Shown here: positions 32,920 to 45,189 of the stretch, in pieces
Layout of the letters: each line of letters begins with the position of its first letter
How positions within the stretch are numbered: the first letter of the stretch is position 1
Assembly: GCF_947507565.1 (NCBI RefSeq)
Contig: NC_089175.1
Span: 4,391,733-4,455,732 of the forward strand
From: Oscarella lobularis
Lineage: Eukaryota; Porifera; Homoscleromorpha; Homosclerophorida; Oscarellidae
DNA: 64,000 nt
Direction of reading: 5' to 3'
Translations under genes and position numbers: made by a program
The notes under the pieces: generated by a model
What the model was told of the DNA's origin: nothing
Database searches by the model: none
The model's input: the letters and a program-made list of their open reading frames with translations, nothing else

Positions 32920-33720
32920 GGGGAACAGAAACTAAAAAAAATCACTGGTCCCATCACGGTAGCCCGGGCACTCATGTGATAGACTTTAATGACTTATTTC
33001 GAACGCGAGAAAAGTTTCTTCGTCGAAACAACTTACGTAGCAAGTTAAATGTACGAGAAAGACTTCGTTTAGCAAGTTTTTAGAAAATCGGGGCTCCAAT
33101 GGGGAAAACCCGTCGTTTCGAAGCATAACTTCATTCAATTCGCTCCAACATAACTCAGGTCAGTATGAACAAAGACTGCGAAGCAGTGTGACTTACTACG
33201 AGCGAAGCAGAACCCTTTTGGGAGGTTCGTCGCCGTAGGTAGTTGACCTTCAGCCGTTCGCTGTCTTCGCACCTAAGGAAGACGTCAATCCACTCCCTTA
33301 GCTCAGCCCACAAAGTAACATACTACTGCAACGAAACTTGCAGCGACGCGTAAGCGTCGATTCGAGCCTAGAATCCATGAAATAGAGGAGACATTCGAAT
33401 CGAGGCTTCGCCGTGTCCATGCAGTGTCCAATCTCGTGGCATGTAGGCTATTGTTGGTGTTGTTTCTGTGTGTTTGTTGGCCCTTTAAATTGGGCACTGC
33501 TCCCTTGTGCGAGTGATTCAAAGATATATTAATATATATAATATATACTAGTAACTGGAGCCCTTCGTCAATTTCTCATATACAAGGCAATCCACAAAGA
33601 TAAAAAATGTGTAAAACAACGAAGAGGACGCCATATCTATTGTATTGTAAAAACTTGTAGGTTTAATGTCATTAGCACAGAGCAAGTCAATATATAAATG
33701 TTGTGTATATACAAAATTTC
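32920..33720. other. no gene recognised
   Basis: Only short frames. An AT-repeat palindrome lies at about 33525-33550. Confidence 0.45.
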
Positions 33721-33727
33721 ACGGTAG

Positions 33728-34936
33728 TTAAAAGGATTCCATTAGGTCACTTGAGCACCATCCACCTACAACGAACAACGTCGTCTTCCATTGTGTCACA
33801 TCGTGTTGTAAACGCCTTTCCTCCATTGAGGGCAGTGGAAGCCAACTGTCAGTTGCATTGTCATAAACTTCGACAGCGTTTGAGGATTTGCCTTTGCATC
33901 TTCCTCCCGTTGCAACGATTTTGCCGTACAGAGATGATAGATGGCATATTGTACTTGTTGTAGGGTGGATACTCGTCCAAGCTTCTGCCTTCAGGTGAAA
34001 GCATTCGACACTAGTGCTACCCGAAAGGCAAATTCCACTTCCAACGTAGAGCTTGTTATCAATAGTCGTAAGTGAGCACGAGGAACGTCCACAACTCATA
34101 TCCTTGAGTTTCATCCACTTGCTGGCTGCGACATCAAGCACGCTAATAACTGGTTTGGGATTAAAATGACTGTCTAGATACATTTCTGTCGTCTTCGATA
34201 AGAGAGTATCCTTTCTCGTGACATTTCATTAGTCGACACATGTTTACGCTAACCACGTGAGTCTTCCCACTTGTTCTCTGCAAAGCGATACAGATGTCGT
34301 TTATCAGTAGCAATAGTAATTGTGCCATTGATCTCTTCTACGTATCAATAGCAAGTGGAACACTGAGGCAAAGGTGATTCTGCTGCTTTCCAGACAGTTT
34401 CTGTTTGGTGTGGTTTCTAGTGCAAAGCAGAACTCGTGTAAAGGCTTTCAGTGCTGTATATGTCATTACTTCATATTTATGCCTCAGTCCCATACAAATC
34501 ATCTCTGATCCTTTTCGTAGTTTCACTTGTTCAGCATTTTCTTCTTTCAACTGGAAAATTTGATTAGTAAGATTGTCATCTGACGTTTCTAAAGCGAACC
34601 ACTGATCTCACAGCATCAAATGTGGATACCATACCATACCTTTCTCGATTGGCATTTCAAGTATTTTCACTATACATGGCTCTGACATTCTGTTTCTCTT
34701 AGAGCAGATACAAATGCTTCGAAAGCCTCGCTGTTTATTTTTCGCGGTAGAATATCCATGAGTAGAGCTCGCGCCTTATTGCGCTTGGTTACAGATGGAA
34801 GACGTAGGTACTCCCAGTCGCGTGTGACCAATCCTCGTGCCTTCAGACGATCGAGAAGCTCGCCTTCGACGTCGACGACCCCTAGCTACGAGAAGGTCCA
34901 GGTGCGGAACGACGTTTCTATCCCACGAATTCATTC
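33728..34936 (-). pseudogene. CARD-Kelch gene, broken copy 1
   Basis: On the minus strand: a CARD (VEGELLDRLKARGLVTRDWE, NKARALLMDILPRK, FVSALRETE) at about 34890-34690. A helical linker (KGSEMICMGLRHKYE) follows, then Kelch repeats (VISVLDVAASKW, TTIDNKLYVGSG, YGKIVATGG, TTLFVVGGW). Lesions relative to copy 2 (45190-46458): a 4-nt CTAG insertion near 34882-34888 that adds a stop in the CARD, a TGA near 34340, and a ~125-bp deletion at about 34177 removing most of one Kelch blade. Copy 1 keeps the 3' blades that copy 2 lacks. Confidence 0.7.
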
Positions 34937-35094
34937 TGTAGGCACGGAAAGATACCCGGGACTTCCCCTGGCGCAGCCCATGATAATTAAATAAAAACAA
35001 CCACATTAATTAAAACAAAACATGTACAGTACATACAGTACCATAAAATATTGGATCTGATCATCTGATTATTTGTCTCAATTGCGTGTTACGA

Positions 35095-35620
35095 CACAAG
35101 TCTAGCACTTCAGCAATCTCGTCGAAACATAAGTTTACGCAAAATCGCCTGACGGGGCCCCCTTCCTTCAATCTCTTTTTCTTCAATCTCCTTGTGACGG
35201 CAGTTCAGTCAGTAGCTCCGCAGCTGTATATCGCCGACCGGCCCGGCCCGTATTGAACCAAACTGACGCGACATCGCAACCCGTAAAGAGGCCCTATATT
35301 CTTAATTAGGCGAGCCGTAAAAAATACTCGACGGTCAAAAAGCAATGAATTCCAGCGAATGTACATGTACGGCAAACTTGCCCTGTTGTCTGCGTACTGC
35401 TATTTCAGTGAACGTCGGAATGCTGAGCTAATGGAGAGCATTTCTCTCGGCTATCATTCCTCTTTTATCGCTGCCACAAGTGTAATTTAATTTTACCCAT
35501 CCGGACACCGTCTTGATCGTCGTCTATGCAATCACGCCTCGACAGTCGGATGCTGCATCGTTTTGTCGTCAACAGCTTTACGGAATTGTATTCGAAGCCC
35601 AACATGATATAGCATGTAGA
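35095..35620 (+). pseudogene. ZYG11-like fragment
   Basis: Two pieces of the ZYG11-like gene survive in order: one equivalent to copy-2 position ~49030 (35125-35180) and one equivalent to 49865-50270 (35200-35620). The central LRR part is deleted. It lies beside CARD-Kelch copy 1 exactly as ZYG11 copy 1 lies beside CARD-Kelch copy 2, so the divergent pair was duplicated together. Confidence 0.7.
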
Positions 35621-35714
35621 ACCGTAGTAATTTCTATATGAAGCTGTCCTGTTGTCACGAAATTTTATTGTACCAATTTCTTTCATACTTTCGCTTGCAT
35701 ATTTCTTCTACTTT

Positions 35715-38700
35715 CTAGCATTTAGGATTTACAGACTTATTACCATATTCAAAAACTTTTCTTGCTGTATTCGTCATGTCTTCTTCAATCAATACCAGAC
35801 AAAGTTTATATGCCGTAGCATCTTCGGAGTTTTCCCTCCACGTCAGAAGAACTTGATAGATGCACTCTCTGAGTTCTGATGGATTGTTTCTTTTTATTTC
35901 CTGAATTTTGCACTCCTCCACTTCAAGAGCCCTTGCAACAAACATCCACGGCCCGCGTGCCAGTTCTTTGCTTAGCACAGAGAGTTCCGCGCTAGTCGGC
36001 TCTCTGTTCAATCTGTAAGGAACATTCACGGCAGTGTCACTTGCAGCTGTACCAACAATTTCATGCCCAATAAAAGGGTTATCGTCTTTATGCTTGGGCG
36101 CATCTATGGCATGGCGTTTAGCGATATGATCAATGTCGCTTTGAGTTGGTCTTCTAACTGTCCAGTGATAGGACTCTATTTCAACTTCTTTTTCTTTGGA
36201 AAATAATCTAAGTAACCAAAAAGGACGCTCTATCCTAAGGCGTCTGCCAATCACAGAAACATTCGAAAGTAAATCGCCATTTTTGATTCTTTTTGATTTG
36301 TTCCGCCAAGGAGTTTCCTCTTTACTCCTCACAACGTTATGGAATATCTCTTCATCGACTGTAACCGCATCCATACTAGCACAAGCATCATGCAGTTCAA
36401 TTCGTATTACTTCATTTGAGCAGAGTATCTTGAATTTCCACGGTTTTGTTTCGGATAGAATGTAACGGTCGTTTATCATATCCTGTTTTATTTGCTCAAT
36501 AACCTCGTTGCAGCCGCAAGAACAGTACACTTGTAGTTCCCATTCGCTTTCAAAACGTTTTGTAAAAAGAGACACAGCCACTGAAACTGATCCAGGATCA
36601 AGAGTGACGCAAGCATAACAAAACGATGACCATTGCAATGCGTAAGAACTTTCTTCCAATTTTGCTACAGACTTTTTGTAAGCAAAATTTCTGTTGTCTG
36701 ATTTTAACGTTCCCATAAAATCAAACAATTCGTTGCGAGATGATCCTTGGCCATAGTGAAAGTAAATTTGACCGTCTGAAGTAGATCCAATGTTTTGATG
36801 GTGATGGAGCTTTTGCTCAATTCTAACTGGTACGATAAATTCTTGCTGATGAGGCAGTAGCTCGATAATGCTTACGTAAGCCATTTTATCGTCATTCAAA
36901 AGTATTGCTCTTTCTGCTTCAAAGATGCTTACTTGAATTTTGCATATTTTCTTTAGCGCTTTAGCAGGTACGTCCAAAGTCACTCCAGAACAGCGCAAAT
37001 CCAGTTTTCCTCCGTTTTGGTCAATTTTTTGACACGCTGTTTCTTTTTTCTTCAACTTTATAAGTGTGTCATTTACTATCAGCAAAATGCTGTCGTCCGT
37101 ACAAGAGTGTTCTTTGACTGTAAACGGAGCAGCGGCTGCACTTGTGTCAACCGATGTTTCATTTGGCTGAGATTCAACTTCACCGGCAGTATCTAAAACT
37201 TCAAGTTGAATTCTTGTAAATCTCACTGATTCTTGAACACTTGTGAGGTGGTTTGGAAATTTCTCCTGAAGTTTCCTAGCGAGTTCACATTTGTGAATTT
37301 TGATGAACGCATCGTAGACGGCACAAAGAAAATATTTGTCCGGATTTTTTTTGCCAAGATTTTCTTTGAACCATGCTTGCAAACAACGCTTTGCCCAAGA
37401 ATGGTCATCATCTTTATTTCTTTTCATTGCATTTTTCTTTTTAAAAAAAGGGTCAATTTCCCTGAAAACATCTTCTATATTGAGCCCATCGCTTGAGATG
37501 ATTTCTATCACAGATTTAAGTGCCTCATCCGTGCTGATTGAAAAACTCCCTTTTCTACGTTGACTATAGCTATAAATAAATAAGGGCTACAAATAATAGG
37601 CATACTAGAGGAGGAACTTACAAGACTATGCCACCGATTATGAGTAGAATCCCAACAAAACTACCAACAATTATTACGGTCACCGGCAATTTTTGTACCG
37701 GTACTTGCAAACTCAAACAAGAAGCATTGAAACGACCAAGTACGTTAGATGCGTTACAGCAATACTCGCCTTCGTCCGTTTCAGCAGCTGACGAAATTTC
37801 TAAAGTGACTGTATCATTAGCCGGGTTGCCATTATAAGACAAGAAAATTTCAGGAGGAGGATACCCTTCCGCTGAGCAGTTTATATTGTTCTGTTCAGAC
37901 TGATAGACTGTCACCGTATTTTCCTTGATACGAAATGGATGTGAAAAAATTCTCACGATTGGGCCAACTACACAAAAGAAAGTCAATAAAATGAACAACT
38001 TCTGGATTCAGCCACATACAAATTACACCCAACGTCAAACATGTCACGTTGAAACGGCCGGCTGCGTTCGACGCGTTACAGCAATATGTTCCGGCGTCTG
38101 TTTTTTTTGCCGAGATGATTTCCAAGCTACTTGCGTTCGTAGCCAGATTGCCATTGTGTAACACAACAACGAGTGGAGTAGGATGTCCACTAGCTGAGCA
38201 GTTGATGGAAATATTTTCGTGCAGTTCAACAGTCACGACACGGTCAACAGGAAGTGGCTGTGATGAAATTTTCACCACTGGTCCGACTACACAAAAAGCT
38301 TGCAAAATAACGTAATCGAGACTTTATACTTACAGTTTATGCCCAGTGTTAAACACGTCTCGTTGGAACGACCAAGTGCATTAGATGCGTTGCAGCAATA
38401 CGTGCCTGCATCTCTTTCAGTTGCTGACACAATTTTTAAATTGCCATCGGTGTCATTGATCTGCTTGTCGTTGTGAGACAAGACGACGTCAGGAGAAGGA
38501 TATCCTTCAGCTGAACAGTTGATGTAGTTGTTTTTGTACTGATCGACTGCAACGGTAGAATGATTTATAACAGGAGATGGACTCGACACGATTCTCACTA
38601 CTGGACCAACTACACACAAGAAATTCAGAAGAAACGCATAAGTCGAACTATGACACTTACAGTTCACGTGTAATATTTTCTGAAGGGAGTCGACCGTCAT

Positions 38701-39807
38701 GTTTCCGTAAATTGTAGAAACGACAACGCATTTGTACATTCCAGCATCATTACGATTTGCAGAAGGTATTACGTAATGAAACGCATCGTGAACTCGATTA
38801 GCCTTAGCCGCCCTAAGAACTACATCGAACTTTCTCCACTCAATATTCAAGTCACCCAAGTCGCCTTGCAAATTGACAGGACACGACAGGTTAACTCGAT
38901 CAAACTCATTCACAAATAATTGCTGAGAATTTTGAGCAATAGAAGTATTCAGGATAAAATTATCTGCGTTGCAAATTTCAAAACTTAAAAAAGTGTAGCA
39001 CTTCAACAACTCACCGTACAGTACGAGCGTCACGTTGGCGGATTGAGCAAGAATAGAACTGTTGGAACTCTTAACTTCGCAGACGTACGTGCCTTGATCC
39101 TCCAATTTTGCCGATTTTATTCCAAGAGTACAGAACGCTGAGCTAACTGAGACGTAATTGTTGCCGGAAGGCATGGGAGGTGTACAGTTAAAGACGTATT
39201 TAGGATCATTCGCGGAAAACGTAACAACAGTAGCACCGGGGCGAAATGGTATTAATTTCAAAGTGATCAGCAGACCACTAAACCTGTCGCTGCTGTAGTT
39301 GCCACCGCAGCGAAGGAAATCGTCTCTCGTAGCTTCGCCGAAAATTAGGTACTTCTGTGGCCGAGAGACAGTGACGTAAGCCTTGAGAGGTGAGTCGACG
39401 CAGGCGCCGAAATCTACATGCATTTTTAATGAAACAGTTGGAAAAAATAGAGCCCAGCGGAAATATGCTTCGCAACTTTTGATCTTTGCACTTTGGGGGC
39501 TGCGCGAGTGACCCCAGATAACGTTAAGCGCCGTTAACACTTAGCGTTAACTTGAAACAATTGCGCAGCTCGAATAATCAAAGTTTCCAAATGCTTTGAC
39601 TTCCATAATAACACTGACGCTCGCGAAAAGCAGCGTTTTTTAGTAGTGTGTACAGTGTAGTGTGCTCACAAGAACAGAGGGTGTGGCTCACCAGTAGTGT
39701 AGTACCAAGTAGTCGATTACTTTTTAATTAACCCACTCACCGAATAAGGCAACGACGTAGATTTGAAAGCAGAAGCCGAACCAAACAACCTGGTGAGCCT
39801 TCAACAT
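35715..39807 (-). CDS. Ig(5)-TM-ZU5-UPA-like-Death receptor R1
   Basis: Seven exons, 1170 aa: 39807-39741 (signal MLKAHQVVWFGFCFQIYVVA), 39413-39015, 38963-38661, 38609-38334, 38286-38020, 37967-37622, 37569-35715; all Ig exons are bounded by phase-1 introns. Ig1 and Ig2 are V-like (GTYVCEVKSS; DAGMYKCVVV). Ig3-Ig5 share a four-Cys pattern (INCSAEGYP ... TYCCNASNALGR ... ETC). TM: VTVIIVGSFVGILLIIGGIV. The single cytoplasmic exon holds a helical domain (about 90 residues after the TM), ZU5 (GGKLDLRCSGVTLDVPAKAL), a UPA-like segment (SFCYACVTLDPGSVSVAVSL) and a Death domain (WMFVARALEVEECKIQEI ... LLTWRE). ZU5-UPA-Death is the cytoplasmic plan of UNC5 and PIDD. An immune or guidance role is inference. 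Confidence 0.9.
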
Positions 39808-39869
39808 TGCCACAGCCTCACTAACCGCATACCACAACATACGCTTGTGACGCCAGTCAAATCGTAATG

Positions 39870-39911
39870 TCGTCACGTGATTGGCGCTACCTCGTGATTG
39901 GCGCTACCTAC
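39870..39911 (-). promoter_or_regulatory. tandem CCAAT elements upstream of R1
   Basis: On the minus strand GTAGCGCCAATCACG occurs twice in tandem, 17 bp apart, the inner copy followed by TG to give CACGTG. They lie 75-105 bp before the R1 start codon, where CCAAT boxes normally act. Confidence 0.45.
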
Positions 39912-40200
39912 ACGCCTGCATATGTAATGTAAAGTACGTAAGGCAGTTATGCGTGAAATGTCAACAGGAAAGCCAAAGTATGACTTGGATTGATTCCACT
40001 CATCACTCCTGTTTTGAGGGAACGAACACCATAAAAGACAGTTTTCATTTTTTGAAAGTGAAGACCAGTTGTGCCATCTTTGACTCCGTGCGTAACACCA
40101 CTCCAAATTCTTGGCATTAATGATTCAATCCCTATTGTCATTTCTAGGTTACATTTACACCTATTCGGGCAACAAGTAGAAGTGTCATAACACTCATGAT

Positions 40201-40370
40201 CAGTTATGCTGGAGGCAGCGACCAAACCAATCCGGATATAGCAGCCACTCGAAATCCCTTTTCGAAAATCCCAATTGTTCTTCTATTGAAGTGAAAATCC
40301 AGCAAATCTAACAACAGCTCTTCTGCGACTTTGATCAGCCTATATCGGCCGGGTATCTTCTTGGCTTTTT
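40201..40370 (-). pseudogene. SDHC-like fragment between R1 and R2
   Basis: The minus strand carries WDFRKG/FEKGF-like sequence followed by RVAAISGL, matching the better copy at 51260-51670 and the fragment at 57011-57200. No start, splice sites or continuous frame. Confidence 0.45.
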
Positions 40371-40743
40371 TCGAGTAATGGCACGAGGACACGAAGAAGA
40401 AACAATTTTACCAGGGCTCGCTTACAAAAGCCTGATCATAGATATTTATGCAGGAATGCTGAAACGTCTAGCGCGCGTTGTGTTTATTCTCCCCTGGTTT
40501 CTCCCTGTTTCTGATGATTCCTGGATCCCTGGGTTTCGTGGGTCGCGCCTCCTGGACGCGCTGGAGACCCTTGGGGCTTTGGATCGGTTTGCTACAGAAT
40601 CGAACCTCCGTACGTGACCCACCAAGATAGAGAGAAATTGACAGTTTTTTCTTTACACGTCATTGGTCAGTTATTTTTAGTATTGTCTCACGTGATGCTG
40701 TGTACGCCGCTACAGAGAGGAGTCTAGCTGTTCAAGCAAATTA

Positions 40744-43700
40744 ATGCAGAACTTGAAGGCGCGGCAGGGCACGAAGTTCGGCCGGCTACTCCACATTGCA
40801 GCAATAATTGCTTCAGTCGCATTTGGTAGGTTAGCGTTTTCTCTGACCCAACTGAACTTAATAGTTGTAGTACTGAACCAGCTCTATAGTTTACTGTAAA
40901 CGCACCTCGAGTTTCTTTGGGATGCGGGCATTTTATAATCTATCAGCTGACAAATAGACCAGTAAACTACTCTGTACTCATTTGACTTCGTGGGAGGGCC
41001 CGCACACTATTGTATCTAAGGGAAGGCCCGCCAAACTACTAATACTGTGGTAAACTAGTAGCTAAACTCACTGCGCTTTTTCTGCACCGTAGGTCTGAAC
41101 TTTTGCAGCGTCGGTGATTGCACATCCCTCGAGGCGTACATCAGTTTCACGCGGCCTCAAAAGTATTTGGTTTACGGCGAATCAACGAGTGACGACTTTC
41201 TGGTTTGTGGAGGCGGCTACAGCGACGACACGCTGAGTGGTCTTCAGATCAGTTTGAAATTAATACCATTTCGTCTTGGTTCTTCAATTGTTTCTTTTCC
41301 CGCCAACAATCCTCGATACATATTCAACTGCACGCCTTCCGTGCCATCCGGTGACGCTTATGTCTTTGCTAGCTCAGCATTCTGCACGCTCGGAATCAAA
41401 CCAGTGCGGCTGGAAGATACCGGCAAATACGTCTGCGAAACTAAGAGCTCAAATCGTTCTATTCCTGCTAAGTCAGCTGAAGTAGTACTCATACTGTTTG
41501 GTGAGCTGTTGGATGTGCATCCATAGGAAATAGTTTTATGTGTTTTGTAGATGGGTTTATATTGAATGCAGCTGTTCCAAATCCTCAAGAACTTGACGTG
41601 AACGAGTTTGATTCAGTGAACCTATCATGCCCTGTCAATTCACAGGGCGACTTGAGTGCCTTGAATATTCTGTGGAGAAAGTCCGGCGCAGTTCTTCGGA
41701 TGGCTAACGCTAATCAAATTCAGAACGCCTTTAATTACATGCTACCTTCTGCAAAACGTAATGATGCTGGGATCTATGAATGCATTGTTGTTTCTATAAT
41801 TTATGGAAACATGACTGTTGATTCTCTTAAGAAAATATTACATGTGAACTGTAAGTCGGTGTTTCTCACTGAAGCACTAATCTTAGAGTTTGTTTTTTGT
41901 GTAGTTGGTCCACTAGTGAAAATCGTCTCTGGTTCATCTCTTGTAGTAAATCATTCCACCGTTGCAGTCGATCTGCATGATGACAACTACATCAACTGCT
42001 CAGCTGAAGGATATCCTCCTCCTGACGTCGTCTTGTCTCGCAACGGCAAAGAGATCAAGGACGCTAGTTTAAAGATTGTCTCAGCAACGGAAAAGGACGC
42101 AGGAACGTATTGCTGCAATGCGTCCAATGCACTTGGCCGTTACAACGAGACGTGCTTCCAATTGTTCGTAAACTGTAAGTGTAGAGTCTACAAATTACTT
42201 GGTATCATTAAGGTTTTATAATCTGGCATAGTTGGTCCAGTTGCGACAATCGCCACGTGGCCGTTTTCCGTCCTGAATCATTCTGTGACAGTTGATGAGC
42301 TTGACGCTATTTCTATCAACTGCACAGCCAAAGGATATCCTCCTCCTGAAGTCGTCTTGTCTCACAACGACAAGGAGATCAATGACACGCACGGCATCTT
42401 AAAAATTTCGTCAGCAACAGAAGCTGATAAGGGCAGGTATTGCTGCAACGCGTCAAACGCACTTGGCCGCGACAGCGAGACGTGTTTTACATTGCTTGTA
42501 AACTGTAAGTAAAAATGCTCTAATTAATTAATTAATTTGTTTTAGTAAGTTCTGTTTTGGTGTAGTTGGTCCAATTGTGAGAATTTCGTCGGAGCCATTT
42601 CCCATCCATGATCATGCTTTGACAGTTGATCAGAATGACGATTTTTACATCAATTGCTCTGCCGAAGGATATCCGTCTCCTGTCGTTGTCGTGTCACACA
42701 ATGGCAATCAGGCTACAAAAGCTAGCAGCGTAGAAATTTCTTTTATGACAAAAAGAGACGAAGGCCTTTACTGCTGCAACGCGTCTAACACACTTGGTCG
42801 TCATAGCGCTGAGTGTTTGAACGTTCGTCTACAGACATCCTCGCCATCGAACACTTCTGGGGATCTGCCTGCTCTTGTTTTTGTCTACGTAGCCTTAGGT
42901 ATTGGAATACTGATCTTGGTCATCATTGCAGTTACAGTCATACTGCTTATAAGGTCATTCCGAATTTCTCTTTGTTAAGTTTTGATTTTATATTTTTTAG
43001 GCGCCATCGTCGTCGTTTCCCTGGAGTAGAAAGAAATGCAGGTAGGCCGTAAATACATAAAGTATAGTACGGTGAGTACATTACGTTTGGCGCCGAATAA
43101 AGGAACACAGCATAGATTCTAAGAAGTTTAGTCAGAACATACACTGCACCCTTGGTCTTTGATATTTATCGTTGGTTTGCCCAGTTGCTTGTGCTAGCTA
43201 ACCTAACCTTAACATTACACTTGTAGAAACTACCGCCGCTTTGAAGTCTCGCGAAAGTGGGCACGGAACTATCACGGTGTCTAAAAGTGAAGGTTAGCGA
43301 TAGGAAATGCTTCTTTCTCGGCTTTCTAATATGTACGTAAATTCAAGTCGAATCTAATCTGGCAGCAGACGAAGACCAAAGCGCACACATCGCATGTGAC
43401 GGCAGTGACGCTCAGCCTCTAAGTTCGTCATCGATTCTCCAAGTTAAGCTACATAACTTTATTGCTTTGATTTCACAGACGACGTCACAACTCGACAACA
43501 TCTTGAAATTGTCGCTGAAGTTGGAGCAGAGATATGGAGTGCTATTGGCCGCCATCTATTTTGCTGTACAAGCGATGATATTGAAAAGATGCTTTTGAAC
43601 TGCGACTATGCTACAAATTCTGAAAAGCTGCTTATTGTTCTTGAAGAGTGGCACAAGCAGGAAGGAGAAAACGCTACTCTTGAGCGGTTGCTTGAAGCAT

Positions 43701-43771
43701 GCGACAAGACTGGAATCAGAGGAGACGTTGAGTCCGAATTGACTGAGAGTATGCGCAAGCGGTCGAACTAG
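40744..43771 (+). CDS. Ig(5)-TM-Death receptor R2
   Basis: Ten exons, 724 aa: 40744-40825 (signal, LLHIAAIIASVAFG), 41093-41500, 41551-41850, 41905-42174, 42232-42504, 42566-42953, 43001-43041, 43227-43292, 43369-43422, 43479-43771. Five Ig domains: two V-like, then three four-Cys domains with YCCNASNALGR/NTLGR. TM: ALVFVYVALGIGILILVIIA. A basic stop-transfer (RRHRRRF) leads to a C-terminal Death domain (EIWSAIGRHLFCCTSDDIEK ... LIVLEEWHKQEGENATLERL). It faces away from R1, 937 bp between start codons. The ectodomain plan equals that of R1, but ZU5/UPA is absent, so R1 and R2 may share ligands and differ in output. Confidence 0.9.
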
Positions 43772-44029
43772 CTGTATAGACCAATCAAGCAGCAACAGTT
43801 GTTGGATGGACTGTCTGAGTTGTGTATGTGACTTGTCAGTCGATAGATGTGCATACTATACAGTATTTGTACTAGTGTTATCTTTCAATTTAAATACCGT
43901 AGAATGCGCCTCTAAACTTGCTGTCATAATTTCAATTACTTGGCTGATAATTAATAGCTTCGATGCATCTCTTTCCTGAAATGCGGAATCGTTGTGGTAG
44001 ATCCCGGATAACACATCTATGTACACCAT

Positions 44030-44310
44030 CTATGGGCGAACCACGGCGAACACGGCGAGCAGGCCAAGGAACCTCTGCGTCAGCAGCGTTTGAGGAACAT
44101 TTTTGGAGCCCATTTTCTTTACTGGAATGGTCACGGTGACAGCAGTAGGCCTATATGATTCCGGTGCAAGAGCAAGAGCGGACCCAATACTTGTAAGAAA
44201 GATGCGCCTCCTGGCTAGTCCAAAATACTGGTTAGTCTTGCAATGTTCAGTAGTTGAAACTCCCAACGGACGCAGCAGAAAAAGTGCGCAGAGAGCGTGC
44301 GTCAGATGAT
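44030..44310. repeat. duplicated non-receptor segment downstream of R2
   Basis: Matches 60880-61150 downstream of R4. On the minus strand the left copy has an open frame ending TQRFLGLLAVFAVVRP; the right copy is shortened and frame-disrupted. No family recognised. Confidence 0.5.
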
Positions 44311-44576
44311 TATGCTATCTGGGCAATTTTCATTTGGGATGCTGGCCATCTGCTGTACGTCCTAAGCCGTTGTCTTGAACACTGTTGATGTGATGTCTTT
44401 CGCCGGAGACTCACTGGGATCATGACAATGGCTAGTGAGGAGCAGTCGTGGCCATCTTAGAGAAAAGTCGTTGCTGATGAAGAGGAAATGGGGTACACTA
44501 GAGGCAGTTATTGGTCTGTCAATATCTATGGAAGTCCCGACGTAAGCAGTGACTGTGTGAGGGTAGAGTTTGAAAT

Positions 44577-45165
44577 TGTAATTAAATTTAAGAGTAAAAA
44601 AGGCCGTTGAATTTGAAGGCACTGAGGTTGTGGAAATGCTAGAGCGTAAAATCAATGAACCTATTCTTAGCAACTGCGCCTTTGAGATGGAAAAAGGCAA
44701 AACAGCTATAGTCATTGCTGTCTGCACTTACCACAACAAACAAAAGCCTAAGACAAATACTCTGGAGTTTACAGTTTCAGATCGTCAGCCTTCACCTCCC
44801 CCGCTGGCTCAGCGACCTGGTAACTTGTTAAGAAAATAAGCTTTACCGTGGATTTTGACAATTTTCTCTTTGCAGAACAGCCTAATAAGGTCGACAAAGC
44901 GCTACGTATTCTAGTTGCCGAATTGGTTCAGTCTAAGTGGCAGCGCTTTCTTGTCTACTTGGGCTTAGATCCGACAGAAATCCCGAATTATAAGGACAAG
45001 GCTGATGATAATTTTGTTAGGGCGATATTGGTGCTAGACGACTGGGCGAAAAAATTTGGTGATGCTGCTACTAAAGAAGTCCTGATCAATTCTTGCGAAA
45101 AATGGGCGTTAGTCTTGAAACTGTGTGAAAGGATAATACTTACCAATGGATCTGACATTGTTGTA
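44577..45165 (+). pseudogene. 5'-truncated Death-domain gene fragment
   Basis: Two exons joined by a GT-AG intron (about 44820-44875). The first codes for a beta-rich segment (INEPILSNCAFEMEKGKTAI) and a Pro-rich linker. The second codes for a Death domain (LVAELVQSKWQRFLVYLGLD ... AILVLDDWAKKFGDAATKEV). No start codon, signal peptide or TM was found upstream. Its 3' end abuts the truncated Kelch copy 2. It appears to be the C-terminal part of another receptor left by rearrangement. Confidence 0.5.
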
Positions 45166-45189
45166 TTGTCTTCCAAAATGAGCTTGAGC

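Larger units (their letters stand above)
36129..44459. repeat. segmental duplication, left copy (receptor pair R1/R2)
   Basis: Direct duplicate of 53109-61296, covering the R1 cytoplasmic exon from mid-gene, the intergenic region and all of R2. Identity is near complete in the ZU5 coding part and across R2, lower in the R1/R3 Ig exons and intergenic DNA. Confidence 0.9.

Noticed and set aside
33525-33550. TATATTAATATATA palindrome as a mobile element
   Set aside because: Low-complexity AT repeat without target-site duplication.
34758-34994. Plus-strand open frames over the CARD region (also 46245-47201)
   Set aside because: They are antisense shadows: the minus strand reads as a clear CARD, and the real ZYG11-like start is the ATG at 46542.
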